Shown here one piece after another: positions 34,490 to 46,849 of a stretch of DNA of 64,000 nt. The stretch lies in the NCBI GenBank assembly GCA_011109175.1, contig RDEW01000009.1, positions 301,158-365,157 of the forward strand. The letters are read 5' to 3'. The number at the start of each line of letters is the position of its first letter. Within the stretch, counting starts at the first letter, position 1. The notes under the pieces are model-generated. The model was not told the DNA's origin and ran no database searches. It saw only the letters and a list, made by a program, of their open reading frames with translations. The stretch comes from Dicyema japonicum. Taxonomy: Eukaryota > Dicyemida > Rhombozoa > Dicyemidae. A program made the translations under genes and the position numbers.

Positions 34490-35960
34490 TATGATCCTCG
34501 TATACCTCAACAAAATCGAGAGATTTTTTGCTGTGTTCCTAATACCCACAGCTTTTCTAAATCCAGGGCGCTCCCTTTATCAACATTTAGAGAGGCCTGG
34601 GTTTTTATTCAATTTACTCGTTTCGAAAGCTTCTAACGCTGGTTGATGTAAACGATCAGATTCAGACCCATTGTTCTGGATTGCCGCGTGGTCAAGAACT
34701 CTTGATGGATGTAATAAAAATAACTGATTTTGATTAATCAATGGAATAGAAAGTACAGATTGTAATTAAGAATGGTCGATTTAGTTGATACTAATGGTGT
34801 CACGGCCGTGTGGTGCCATGTGTCGCCATGTGATCAATTGACTAGAGATTACTCTTCCTTTTCTATGGAGTCATTAGATCCACCTTACTCAGGAGACGCC
34901 CAATGCCTGTCCGATGTTCAAAGGATCCATCTATTCATTCTACCGGGAGACAATTCCGTTCCCTGGCGACGAGTTCTGGACTCGACCTTAACTTCCCAGA
35001 CAACGTCCTCTGGATCATTGTGCTTGGCTGAAGGTAGTTTGGTTTTACCCTTTGACTCTGGAATACATTAATGTTATGGATAAGCAATGTCATTGCTAAT
35101 CATCCAATCTATCTACAATGGAAGTCGATTGAAGAACTATGTCTGAAGAAGAACCGTTAATTTTCAGATCGTGACACAGATGAATATACTGGATTCACTA
35201 ATTTTTGACAGAATCAGTGAAATCCAAAGCCATTCTTTCGTATCGACGGGAGACTGTCGAGGATAGGTTCGTAAAGGCGTGTAACGAGCTGATTTTGTTC
35301 TGATAGAAAGTTTTCGAGCTAGAGTTTGGGATTATGATGGATACTAATCTTTTTTATTAAATGAGTCTTAGAAACAAAGTCAAACGCCTTTTTAAAAATG
35401 TTGAAATCATCGCCGTGGGGATATATGGCCTAGAGCATTTAAACAGTCTATAATAGATTGGAATAAAGTTGGTAAGTGAATTGCGTTAGAAACCATGTTG
35501 GAAAAATGACGCCGGCAAGCCATGAATTATTATTATTTTAATAGCAATGTCCATGGAAACAGAAAAGTTAATTAATTGGAGATTCCAACTTTTCCATGCA
35601 TCTCAGGATACGCTGTATGTCGTTTCTATTTCTCCCTGTTCTCGCAAACGCCACGAATAGTCGTCATTAAAACTATCTTCTCTACCATAATTGGGAGTGC
35701 AGTCAACGAGATCGTACGATATGGGAAGACGTGGTTTTTCTAATTCCCAAGTTTTAGAGAAGGAAGGAATAACTGATTTTTTAGATGTTGGGGAGAGTGT
35801 CCGTATTGACAATGTGATTGTATATGACGTCAGTATCAATTTTTCCAGAGACTCCAAGTGTTCCAGATTTGTTGAAGACACCTCATCAGGTCACAGTCAC
35901 GAGAGTTCTGTAGGGGGCAAATGGTCTTCCCCATTTTTTTGGCAGTGAAAATGTCTTCGT
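34490..35960 (-). mobile_element. Strongly decayed LINE RT remnant
   Basis: Around 35150-35420 the minus strand reads FKKAFDFVSKTHLIKKISI then LENFLSEQNQLVTRLYEPI, an RT palm (KKAFDxV...L). The rest, including 34772-35071 (+) and 35603-35881 (-), consists of frames I cannot assign. Boundaries are uncertain. Confidence 0.4.
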
Positions 35961-36089
35961 ATATATTGGCATTGGCCTGAATGGGCGAGTGTTGATCCTA
36001 AAAAAACTTGGGTAATCCTTTTAGTTATCGATACATAGAAATTGATAAGTTTTTTTAATTTTTTGGAACAAACTACAAGTCAAAACATA

Positions 36090-38030
36090 AGTTAGTTAGT
36101 TGCCGCCCTCACTGCGTGAGTGTTCCCTCTCAGAATTGCGAGCGAAATTCACTCAAATAGCCAGCGGCGTTCACGGAGATCTCTAGTGCATGAGGAGATC
36201 CGGTTTCCAAGACGTCCGAAAAACTCGAGTGTAGAGGGGGAGTAGGATCCGGAAGTCTCCATAGCAAGGGGAACAAATTTGACATTATCGGGAAGGTAGA
36301 CGTATTTCGTGTTTGGCCTTCTCCGCTTTGACGGCTGCAGAGAGGCCCTTGAAGGCACTCGTGAAGATTGTTCGGGCGAACGTGTCTGTACATGTCACGT
36401 CCCAAACAAGTGATTTCCCGGCTCAAAGGAAATATGGTCATCCCGTCCGGTCGTTTCCCGTCACTTCTGCATAACTCGACCGGTTCAATAATGGCCGAGT
36501 ATCCAGCACCATCCATAGCCCGCTTGACAATCTCATTAAGAGCCTTGTGCCTTGGAGATCTGCCAGCGCTCCTCTTGCAGGCGAAAAAGTGCAGGCCATA
36601 GCAGTCTATCAGGATGCCACATCGGCACGGGTGAGGTACACATATTTTTAGTCCCAGCCACTTCTAACGCATTTGTCATCCAGAAAAGTCCCCAGAACTC
36701 CATTGGGGATGGCGTTTAGCCAAGCTCCGCTCTCAGGGGAAGCCCCCGAAAACAAATAAGCGCATCAGTGCTGATTGGCAGATTCCAGTAGGAGTCCAAA
36801 TAATTTCCAACATAATAAATTGTCCAGGTTTCGCTGGCAGTCTTGTGAAGGAAGCAGGTGAAGGTTGGTGGCATTCCATGCTTCTCGTGCGTGATTATGT
36901 CTTTGTCAATTGAGAATTCGGGTAGGGAATGTAGAATCTTCCTGACCAAAGGTTCGCAGGCCGTGAGTGAAACAGATGTACAGGAAGTGAGACGTCCAAA
37001 GTACGACGGATTCCAAGACCCCCAAATCTAACTGGGAGTGTAGCTTGCTTCCATGTAGCATCGTCGAATTTAACATTAAATATTTGCTCCGTCGAGCTGA
37101 AGAAAGACAAATCAAAATGCTCAAGCTGCTCCAGTTGAAATAATACGGGCTGTTCTGAGTAAATAGGCGATTCTCTGAATGTTAAGACTTCTTTTCATGA
37201 GGAATAGTGCTGAGTGTGAGTCAAGTGCTGTAATCTGTCCGCGATTCGCATAGGAGTTGTTTTTTGTCAAGGAGGACATGCTTAATTGCATTCCTAGTGA
37301 TCGGGGATCCAAGAAAAATCAATTCGTTTTCAGGGTCGAAATCCCACCAGGAAACAAGGAGTAAAATTTTGGAAAATTGAAAGAAGTCATCGTCAGCAAG
37401 ACCACAGTTTGTTATTTCACATTTCGTTGTATTCAACTCAAGACCCACTTCGGACAACGCGGGGATGAGTACTTCTAACTCCTGGAAGACCGTTTCGGGA
37501 CCTCCTAAGACAGCGTCATCGAGGTACCAGATGTTGAGTGGGCATGAGAGAGCTTAGTAATCCTCTCAATTCCGAGGGAGAACAGCTGTGGTCCGAGGGG
37601 TCGCCCTGTTGATCACATGAGGACGATGGAACCATGAAATCCCGGTGCAATAGTGACGTAGGCTTTCCCTATGAATAATTGACCAGTTCAAATATATATG
37701 GACATCTTTCTTTGCAGGCCTTCAGAATGCAGTCTCTTCTTAAACTGTTAAAAGCGTTCTTGATGTCCAGCTTTACCATGATGTGCCATTTTAAGTCTTG
37801 AATCCTACGGTTCCTGAATGTCCTGACGGAGTGAACGGCTGCCTCACATCCAAGGCAAACTCCGACTCCAACTTACTGGGAAGTATGAATTTTGACAAGA
37901 TTGGCGTAGAAAATCTTGAAGCAATCTTGGCTGCTAGTCTCCTGAAGGTGAATCCGACCGCGATCGGGCGGATCCACCTCCCTTCTTGTCGACTGCAATC
38001 AGACTAGTCGAAAACAAAATATGACGTATC
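36090..38030 (-). mobile_element. YLDD-type LINE with C-terminal nuclease
   Basis: From 37540 down: NIWYLDDAVLGGPETVFQEL (catalytic YLDD), VGLELNTTKCEI, NELIFLGSPI, QATLPVRFGGLGIRR-like thumb at 36980-37060, CRCGILIDCYGLHFFACKRS knuckle near 36580-36640, HKALNEIVKRAMDGAG, and DGKRPDGMTIFP with a frameshifted VWDVT equivalent near 36390. The 3' end is a (CTAA)n tail at about 36090-36102. Several frameshifts are present. Confidence 0.8.
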
Positions 38031-38264
38031 AAATCAGGCAAATGTCCAGTTAATATCCTGTTTATAAGAGAAGTGAGTGAGAAGGAGAGACGACATGCTT
38101 GGTATCCAATAGTCGGTGAAATAAGGTCTTTAAGATGGCCAGGCCATAAGCCATCGAGACCTCCACTGCTACTTGGTGAAAAGTTCCATAACGCCGTGAT
38201 GACAACAATAGGTGAAATTCAAGAATAGGAGGAAAATCTGAATAGGCGAAAGTCAAAAATAGGA

Positions 38265-38629
38265 GAAGAATCTTAATAGACAAAAATACTCAATAGGCGA
38301 AAATCAACACAACACGTTTTTTTATTAGTGTGCCGCGAGAATTATTTTCTGAAAATCCTCTGATCTAGTTCATCCATAATTCTCTATAACATTTGATTAG
38401 AAAAGGTCACAAAACTGCAACATACTAGATGAAAAATTAAATTTGTTTAATGGAGAATTGTGTACAGGTAAGGAATTAAAATATAGGAAAAATAATCCAT
38501 TTCCTCCTATAACCCAATTTGAAACAAAATCTCAGATCTAAACTAGGAAAGACAGGAGAGATGAATAGCGGATCCGTTGTTTCTATTTGAAAAAGAAAGG
38601 AGTTTCAAAAGATAAGACAATTTAGATTG
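38265..38629 (+). repeat. 365-bp direct repeat, copy 1
   Basis: This starts GAAGAATCTTAATAGACAAA and ends GACAATTTAGATTG. It is about 95% identical by eye to 39911-40275, which has exactly the same length. Just upstream (38207-38265) are diverged short tandem units of the AATAGGCGAAAATC type. It has no TG...CA ends, so an LTR is not supported. Confidence 0.85.
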
Positions 38630-38828
38630 CTATAATTGATTGTTTACTATGTTTTCCTTTGCTCATTATTATAAATTTTATTTTTTAATGTTAAATTAAA
38701 ATTTTTTTAAATAAAAGTAATCTTTAGGGTAATTAAGTTTATTTTAAATAATTAAAAATATTGTTATTATATCTTATTATTGCATGGTAAACCAAAAAAT
38801 GAATAAATTGAAAAAAATATTTTAATTA

Positions 38829-39295
38829 ATGCACCCTAAAATTCGTGTTGCCGTAAACATAACTTTTTCCATTATATCATTTGTATGATAATTTTTACTA
38901 AGGATAGTTGCTTTCTCTGGGGCTAATAGTTGGAACTACGTATTGCACAATTCGAATAAAGATTTTATTTGATGATGATGAACAAGTTCCATATTGGGTT
39001 ATCATTTTCATTTCATCTGGATCTTTTCTCGCTTTTTACCATATTGTCTTGGGGACTTTTGGAATTCTAAGTATTAGTTTAAAAAAATCGTCCGATTCGA
39101 ATAACGGTTTTAAATTATCACTAATAAGTTTAGTATTGGATATTACTTTTCTTCTTTGTGATTGTTAATGTTAGTATTATCGTGTGCTTGGTAATATTCA
39201 ATGAACAAATTCTTGATTTTTTAAAGATTGTGGTCAAAAAAATCGAAGATATTAATGAGGTCAAACATTCAATAGAAACTGATGTATTATACTGA
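38829..39295 (+). CDS. Tetraspan-like membrane protein (partial or frameshifted)
   Basis: Exon 1 (38829-38882) encodes MHPKIRVAVNITFSIISF. A 25-nt GT-AG intron (38883-38907) follows. Exon 2 continues LLSLGLIVGTTYCTIRIKI, a short loop, VPYWVIIFISSGSFLAFYHI, then LGTFGILSI, a polar loop, and FKLSLISLVLDITFLLC. An indel near 39160 is needed to read on through IVNVSIIVCLVIFNEQIL to TGA 39295. Three membrane segments with a short first loop resemble the N-terminal part of tetraspanins. No CCG motif or fourth helix is seen. Confidence 0.5.
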
Positions 39296-39299
39296 TTAT

Positions 39300-39905
39300 T
39301 TCTAGTTAAGCTGTACTTTTGATACTTCTGCTGAAAAACTACTGGTACTTAATATAAATGATTTAGACATGTAATGATATCATCATTACAATTTACACCA
39401 ATATTAAAATAGCAATGATTTCAATTTCATCTAGCACTTCATTTATTTCGGTTTATCCTAATTGTACAATTCAGGTTATTTGCATGATATTCAATTTTCC
39501 TAAAAAATAAACCAGGGATTAGAATATACTAACGCCTTAACTAAACATTAGAATATACTAACCCCTTAACTTAAAAAAATTAATAGAACATTAAAATTGG
39601 GACAGAAATAATCAATAGGTCTAATTAAGTAATTATTAGTAATAAATAGGGCGATTTATTTTTTAACCTAGAAAATAAAAAATTTAATCTAAAAAAATTA
39701 ACTTTATTAACCTAAAAACTAAAAAAATTAACCCAAAAATTTAACTTTATAACTAAACAATAAAAACACTAAAACATTTTGTTACACATACAAATTACAT
39801 AATTTTCTAAATTTTCTGATAGAAAATTTAGGTTGGATTTTAGAAAATTCTTTATCTCAGAAGAACATCGTTCAACCGAGAACGAAGTTAGCTGACAATT
39901 CAGGA
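39300..39905. other. AT-rich, internal repeats only
   Basis: A short duplication of ACATTAGAATATACTAAC lies at about 39515-39560, and runs of AAAAAATTAACC occur at 39680-39740. There is no gene. Confidence 0.4.
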
Positions 39906-39910
39906 GTAAT

Positions 39911-40275
39911 GAAGAATCTTAATAGACAAAAATACTCAATAGGCGAAAATCAACACAACACGTTTTTTTTCATCAGTGTGCCGCGAGAATTATTGTCTGA
40001 AAATTCTCTGATCTAGTTCATCCATAATTCTCTATAACATTTGATGAGAAAAGGTCACAAAACTGCAACATACTAGATGAAAAATTAAATTTGTTTAATA
40101 GAGAATTGTGTACAGGTAAGGAATCAATATATAGGAAGAATAATCCATTTCCTCCTATAACCCAATTTGAAGCAATAACTCAGATCTGAACTAGGAAAGA
40201 CAGGAGAGATGAATAGCGGATCCGTTATTTCTATTTGAAAAAAAGGAGTTTCAGAAGATAAGACAATTTAGATTG
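39911..40275 (+). repeat. 365-bp direct repeat, copy 2
   Basis: Second copy of the 38265-38629 unit in the same orientation, with differences mostly substitutions and 1-3 nt indels. The pair brackets the tetraspan-like gene. Confidence 0.85.
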
Positions 40276-40284
40276 ATTTATTTT

Positions 40285-42580
40285 ATTTATATTTGAGATA
40301 TCATTTTTTGAACCCTTTTATTTATTTATTCGTTAATAAATTTGTTGTCAGTCCCAAATTCTAACGATTCTAAACCTTGTTCAATTGTGAAATGTGTACT
40401 TTCAAATTTTTTAATAATATCTGCAATAGCGACATTACTCGGAAACCTAGAATGTTCGAATAGCTTCGGATAAGGTCACATAGACTGCTAACTAACACGT
40501 GGTTTTGAGACTTTTTTTTAGCTGTTCGAACTAGATATCCAACATCCGCGAATGATTCAAAAATATTTTGAACTCCGATCAGATTTTCGAATAGTAAATA
40601 GCGGCCTTAAGCTATGTCCAGCATCCGAAATTATTATTTTATTATTAAAAAGTACTTTCACAGAACCAAAGAACGTTATATTAACTAAGGTCCCGTTTGT
40701 GCCACACGTTTCACTATCTGCTTCACTAGGCGTCTCCATCGCCCTCTGCTTTGCGCATCTGTTCTTAGATCTTCTAGGTCTTCTGCAGATTTAAGATTTC
40801 TTCTAATCCCATTAAGATCCTTGTTCAGAGCCACGGGTAAAGTGACTCTGGGTCTTCCTCTGAATGATGGTTTGTTCTCATTGTTAAAGTAATTGTCCAT
40901 TATTATATTTGCAGGGGCGTTTATGTCCATTCTGAGCACGTGCCCAAACAGTCTCCACCTTGATTCAATAATGTCGATGTTTATTGGCCTCGATTGTGCC
41001 ACAGAGTATAAATTCTTATTTGAAATCTTCTTGGGCCAACCTAGGCCCATTAAATTGCGTAATTGTTTGCGATGAAATATATCCATTTTCTTGTGCTCTA
41101 TCTCTGTGACCCCCTATGTACCCGAGTTGTACATTAGCACCGATTTTATACATGCGTTGTATAGTCTTATTCTTAGATTTGTTTTTATTAGTTTTCGTCG
41201 ACTGTATAGTCTTCTTCTTAGATTTGTTTTTATTAGCCACATCTTCTGCATTTTTTTATACATGGCAGTGGCTAGAACTATTCTATACATCATCTCCTCA
41301 CTATCACCAAGTAAGGATCCCAATTTCCTTTTTTTCCTCCAATTTTCATCAATATATTTTGATTCCCTTGTGATTCTTATGTGTTCAGTCTTTTCCTGAT
41401 TAACTCGCAGAGACCAATTCTTAGATTCTCCAGGGATTTTCTCTAAAACAAGTCCAAGATCATTTTCTGACACAAAATCTATGTCATCTGTATATATAAT
41501 CTTCATCGGCTTGCATCCTTCACATTTTGTTCTAAGAGCTCTCAATGCCGCTTCCAGGTATACGACGAATAGAACCGGAGATAGAGAGTCTCCCTGAGGT
41601 ATTCCAACTATTGTCCCAAAATGCTTCGATGTTGTGTTTCCAACTCGTACAGTTAATTCAGTGTTCGATAATAGGAAACAGACAAGCTTTATGTTATCCT
41701 CATCAAGAATACTCCCAGCAACGTCCAACAGTGTTTTTCTGTTGACAGTGTAAAACGCACTGGACATGTCCACTCCCAAAATCTTAAAATCACTCCTGTA
41801 TTGTTGACACATGGCACATATCTACCTGTGGGACCAAACAGCATTTGCGGTCGAGCGTCCCTTTCTGAACCCACTCTGTCTCGGCGACAAAAATTCATAA
41901 ACATCAGAAGACATCCGACTAAGGTTATCAGATCCGAAATTAACGAAAGGAAATTTTTCTTTTGAACTAAATTATTCCGAAGTGCATCGTCGACTATCTG
42001 AGTAATGATGTTCTTGTTAGGAGCAGATTCTATTGCCTTAAACGATATCAGATATGTTGTTTCAAGAGAATTTAACGATCCAATCATCACAGCAACGTAT
42101 CTTTGGCCCCGGATTTTTGTTTCATCCGTAATATGAAAACTTTTTGATTGCTACAAAATAAAGTAAACTTTTATACACAAGTTTTTGTTGAATTAACAAT
42201 TTTTGATCCATTATGATTTGATCAACACAGCTTCTAGCTTTTGATGGTGAGGGAACTCGTACAGAGCCGTAAAACAATTCTCTAAGCCACGGCATAGATA
42301 GTTTGTTTAGTAGAATATCAAATTTTATAAATGCTCTGGTTACTTGTAGAGCCCGATCATCATTTTCAATGTGTGTTTGATGCGATTCGGTTAGATAATT
42401 CACAAAAAATAATTGTTATTTCGCAAAACTTAATGAACTTTGATGTTTTGTGAGACTAGATAGGAATTTACAAAATGCCTTTTTTCGCATTTTATATTAC
42501 ACAAACAGAGTCGACAATGTAGCGCACCATCCTCAAGAATCATAAATTCTTTAGGATAATCTTTTACAATGGCCTTATTT
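40285..42580 (-). mobile_element. hAT-like transposase remnant, split by a LINE
   Basis: The N-terminal half (42580-41932) reads KEFMILEDGALHCRLCLCNI (zinc finger), RALQVTRAFIKFDILLNKLS, MPWLRELFYGSVRVPSPSKA, ITDETKIRGQRYVAVMIGSL and FLSLISD. The frame resumes at 40622 as ISDAGHSLRPLFTIRKSD and continues ESFADVGYLVRTAKKKSQN. This order (zinc finger, DET with the first catalytic Asp, SDA with the second) fits CGBP1-type hAT elements. The break is the LINE 40634-41931 with an 11-bp target duplication. Frameshifts make it inactive. Confidence 0.75.
40634..41931 (-). mobile_element. YADDIDF-type LINE, 5'-truncated, with TSD
   Basis: It begins within the RT fingers (SPRQSGFRKGRSTANAVWSH). It continues FKILGVDMSSAFYTVNRKTL, IPQGDSLSPVLFVVYLEAAL, IIYTDDIDFVSEND (YADD altered to YTDD), LGSLLGDSEEMMYR, and the C-terminal WRLFGHVLRMD and FRGRPRVTLPVA. 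The 3' end is a TTATTTTATTATT-type tail on the + strand. ATCCGAAATTA at 40623-40633 and 41932-41942 is the target-site duplication. It is inserted in the hAT element. Confidence 0.88.
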
Positions 42581-42704
42581 TTATTTATTTATTTAACGCC
42601 CAAGACCACGGTAAAACCAAAACTTAACTTAATATGGTACGATTTTGCTATCTTAGGTATTATGTCAACCAAAAATTTTAGTGGCAAAATATATTATTAA
42701 TAGT

Positions 42705-43925
42705 TAATTTAAAAAATTAAATAACACCCACTTTATTTAACCAACAATAAAAAGTTAATATTTAATAATCAACAACCTTCCTCGCTTGCCTGTTCGCCAG
42801 CTTCCTCAGGCAGGTTCGATTCTGGTTGCTGAAACAGATCCGAGAGCGCCTTGTCCAATTGAACCCTCTGCCCATATGGCATCTCCGGGCTCTGCCTCCT
42901 ACTGTAGATAGGTCTGGAGCTTCCTATCTACCCCCAACTGCTTCAGATAACCCTTGCGGTATTTTGCTCCAATTCCTTCCCACGTCATTACTAAAGGAAT
43001 AACGAGGACCTTGCAACCAAGCATCTTCCCCATCTCGTTTGCAAGCAAGTCATACTTCCTTTTTTTCTCCACCTCCACAGTCTGCAAACGGTCTCGAGAC
43101 GTGATGCTAACCTCTATGATAAGGACTTGGCCAGACTCCTTATCGTGTACCACAATGTCCGGTTTATTGTGCTTGACTAGCACCGAGGTACGGATAGCAC
43201 TGTCTACCTTAATTTGGACCCTGGTGTTCTCTACTACAGATTGCACCTTATGAGTCCGCAACTTTCTGGTGTGGCGAATACCATACTTATTGCATAGTAG
43301 AAGATGAAGACTCCTTACTACCTCGTTATGTCTTTACACATAGTCGTGGCAGAGCATGGATCCGGACCGAGTGGCTAAATGATCAACAGACATACTCCTT
43401 GACTAACAATAGGGACATGTATTTGTTGATCGACCCCAAAAAATATTGCGGTCTTGCATATACATGTACAGCGCCTCCGATCGAGGTGAGTTGTCACTAT
43501 ATTTTAGCCATATTGTCGACGACTTAAGATCGACATGTGGGTTATCCAATGCTCTGAAGAGGACTTTATGAAAGCTTTTTAAGTTGATCTTTTCCATCAA
43601 ATTATTATATTGGCATTATAAGGGACTTTGGAGATTCGGTAACACCCAGATACTTATATCCTTCGTGTTCCTCTAAGACTCTTACTAACTCGCTACATAC
43701 TTGCGTGTTAGTCGCAGACTTTGAATAATTCAAATCTAGTCGTATACTCTCAAAGAATTCCCTGGCACAGACCCCCATGGAGTAAAGCTCCTCGGCTGTT
43801 CGAGCATACATCTTCAGGTCATCGATAAAAAGAAGGTGATTTGTACTGAAACAAACCCCCTCACAATGAACTGGTATTTGCTCAAACCGGTCATTGAGGA
43901 AGCGACTCAATGGCTCCAAACAGAA
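42705..43925 (-). mobile_element. R4/Dong-like LINE with FxDD RT and C-terminal nuclease
   Basis: RT palm: FSTNHLLFIDDLKMYARTAE at 43780-43855, YKYLGVTESP at 43645. The C-terminal domain at 42899-43261 has THKVQSVVENTRVQIKVD, HNKPDIVVHDKESGQVLIIE (PD-(D/E)XK-like PD...IIEV), KKRKYDLLANEMGKMLGCKV and VTWEGIGAKYRKGYLKQL. The coding end QPESNLPEEAGEQA lies near 42800. The 3' UTR includes AATAAAGTGGGTGTTAT. 43262-43600 is poorly preserved. The 53896-54084 fragment is a second copy of its 3' end. Confidence 0.82.
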
Positions 43926-44039
43926 TATTGGTCAATTTAAAAAATTAATAAATTAAATTAAAAATTATAAGGTTTAGAATAAAAGATTTTTTTGGACTAC
44001 GTCTGAAAAAAGACACGTTTCGTCGCAATTGAAAATGTT

Positions 44040-46650
44040 TGTTTTTCATATTCGTTAATTTTAGTTAGTTAGTAAGTTATTATAAAGAAAAAGCACTGTA
44101 AATTAAGTGATGGGGAAGTAATATAAAACGGTAGGGCATGCCAACCGACTTCTACCCCTACAGTCTCTCCAAAAAAATCCGTAAACACAGGGTCATCTCT
44201 GAAGATATGTGCGATTTTTGAAAATATGTGCGAAAGTTTATAGACTTTAGTGCGATTTTTGAAACCTCGAATAAGATTTTCGATAGTTCCGCCTACCTTG
44301 CACATTTTTCCTTGCAACCATAGGGGAATTGGCATACGAGGACTTATCCCGTGTGCAAAATTTCGCGTTTTCTTAATTTTCTTGAGGATAGAGTCTATCT
44401 TTTTCGAATCGTACCATCCTTCTAAACCGTATAGCATTGCAGGTAGTATTGAAGTGTTGAAGACATAAACAAAGGTCTCCGACTCGAGCTTTAATTTTCT
44501 AACGCAATAAAGAGCGTTCGTAGCTTTTTTCTTTCGTATTTTAGCATGTTCCATAAAATTACCTCTCTCGTCAATTAGGAGGCTAAGGTATTTCATAGTC
44601 TTCTTCCGAGGTATGTCTTTTAACAAGCTCTTTAGGAGAGCCATCCTCCTGCTTCCAGTTATCCTCAGCATACCAGACTTTTCACGTGTTACCAAAAGGA
44701 GTTTTCATTGCACCACTTTTCAATCTGGTCCATGTACATTTTCAAACGTTTCTCAGATACGATAAGGTTTAAAGAAGCATCATAAATTATGACGTCATCA
44801 GCGTATATCAAAATTTATGTATATGGGTTTTCTGGGGAAGGCAATTCACTCATTACAGTGTTAAATAATAGAGGACTGAGAACTGAACCCTGAAGTACAC
44901 CTCTTCTCAACCAAATTTCACGAGATTCATAGTTTAAAAAATTAACAATTGACCGTCTATCCGAGAGCAAACTTTGTATCCAAAAATAGAGTTTTTTTTC
45001 AATGCCACAATTCGCAAGACAAATAAATAGACCAAGATGCCACACATTGTCAAAAGCTTGAATATCTAAAGGCAGACTGCGATCAAACACTTTTTAGTTT
45101 CCAAAGTTCTCAAAATTGACGCCTTAACACTGTACAAGCAATCTCCACAATACCGATTTTATAGAAAACACCACTGATGCTCCTTTAGTATATCATTACG
45201 TTCTATATTTTCAGAAAGTCTGTTGAATACAATTCTTTCCATAACCCTTGAGATCGATAGATTAAGGCTTATGGGCCTATAACTGGTTGTTAAGTACCCA
45301 GGTTTCCCAGATTTACGTATCATCCTGACCTCCGTCAATTTCCAATGCGAAGGTATATGACCCAACCTGATACTGCACGTATAGAGATATCCCAGATATT
45401 CATAGAGTACCTTGGGTGCTTCCCTGAATAAACGAATAGCGATCTTGTCCTTTCCAGGAGCATTGTCTTTAGTGCATTTTACCGCATTTTCAACTTCCCA
45501 GCATTTATAGGGCTGTGACGTAGAGGTAAAGAACTAACTACTTTTTCCAACTTTTCTTTTAGAGAACTGAGGGCCAAAGAAGACAGTCGCACATCAGGGT
45601 TAACCTGTTGTATTTCCGAGAGTTCATCCCCAAACAGGTAGGAATTTCTTCTAAAGATACAGGAGACCTATCATTACATTGCAACAGTGGAATTTCTTTT
45701 CTGAATTTACGTCCGGTTACTTTATTATAGACTTTTAAAAGTTTGGGTTTTTTCGATACAATTCGCTGCACTGAGCTATCCAAAAATTATTTTTCTTAAC
45801 TTTTTCTAATCTGTGTGTTTCTTGCTTGATCATCATAATTTCTAGCTCCACGAGCCTACTGTCATGGGGATCAGGACATCGACGTAATTTGTTTTTCAAG
45901 CATTGTTTCCTTTTCAAACAGGCTTGACCTCTAAAGGAGCTAGGTTGAGTTTATAAAGGATTGGTAGATGATCACTACCAATATCACCAAGCGTAATCGG
46001 TCGTTCGCAAAAATTGATGAACAGATTCCGATATTAACGCTATTCCCAAATAATTTCAGCCATTTTAAGAATAGTGATTCTGATTCGAGGACATCAAAAC
46101 AGAAAACCTGGAAGACATATACACATTTTTCAAAACAAGGCCGTCTCTGTTCGTCCCCAGACAACTAAACGAGGTATCTTTGTAGTTTAAGTCCCAAAAA
46201 AGATCGGGAACGGTGCATTTTCATTATGAAAAAAAATCTTTATAAGATAAGGATACGAAGATAATTTTTTAGAATACATTTCTCCAATTTTCATCCACAT
46301 ATTTTTCATTCGTACTTCCAGGGAAACAAACTTACACAATTCTTGGGATATGATCTTCAAGTTCCGAACCCTTAGATGTAGTCTGTAGAACAACGATGTA
46401 CCCGTTCCTGCAACCGAGCAAGACTTTTATTAAAAATAAAGAGAACAATATTTCTCAAGGTGAATATTATCCTCACTTTTTAACTTCGTTTTATTAACAA
46501 TTAATACATCAACGGGATTAGTCGATATCATATGCACAATCTCAGAACGCCTTCTCTTTAAGTATCGGCGTTCACTGCAATGAAAGTATGAATAGACTTC
46601 ATACTTGTAGAACCTCAGCTTCTCCAATAAAAGAGCCAACAGTTTCCTGA
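44040..46650 (-). mobile_element. AP-endonuclease/RT LINE, near full length but broken
   Basis: From 46639: an endonuclease start VDVLIVNKTKLKSEDNIHLE; linker frames at 45559-46164; RT fingers KSGKPGYLTTSYRPISLNLS (45159-45365); palm AFDNVWHLGLFICLANCGIE and GVLQGSVLSPLLFN (44815-45090); and a C-terminal region LKLESETFVYVFNTSILPAM then LYGLEGWY (44069-44695). The YADD box lies in a break near 44790-44800 (IYADDVII in the minus frame). The tail has TTAGTTAGTTAG-like sequence at 44062. Clade uncertain. Confidence 0.75.
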
Positions 46651-46849
46651 CGTCAAATCATTATTCGGCACATATATAAACCAGCTTGTCAACAGCATCT
46701 ATCAATCCCTAGTCTGCAATTGGGCCTTCCACCAGATTGGAGCACCAACAGTATTCCCTTTGCTCATGTAATTGGTAACAATGTTTGTATTCTTAGAGAT
46801 TCGGTTAGTATCCACGGTCGATATTTTCGCGTCTATTTAGGTTGAAAAA

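Noticed and set aside
38265-40275. LTR retrotransposon with 365-bp LTRs
   Set aside because: There are no TG...CA ends, primer-binding site, polypurine tract, gag or pol between the repeats.
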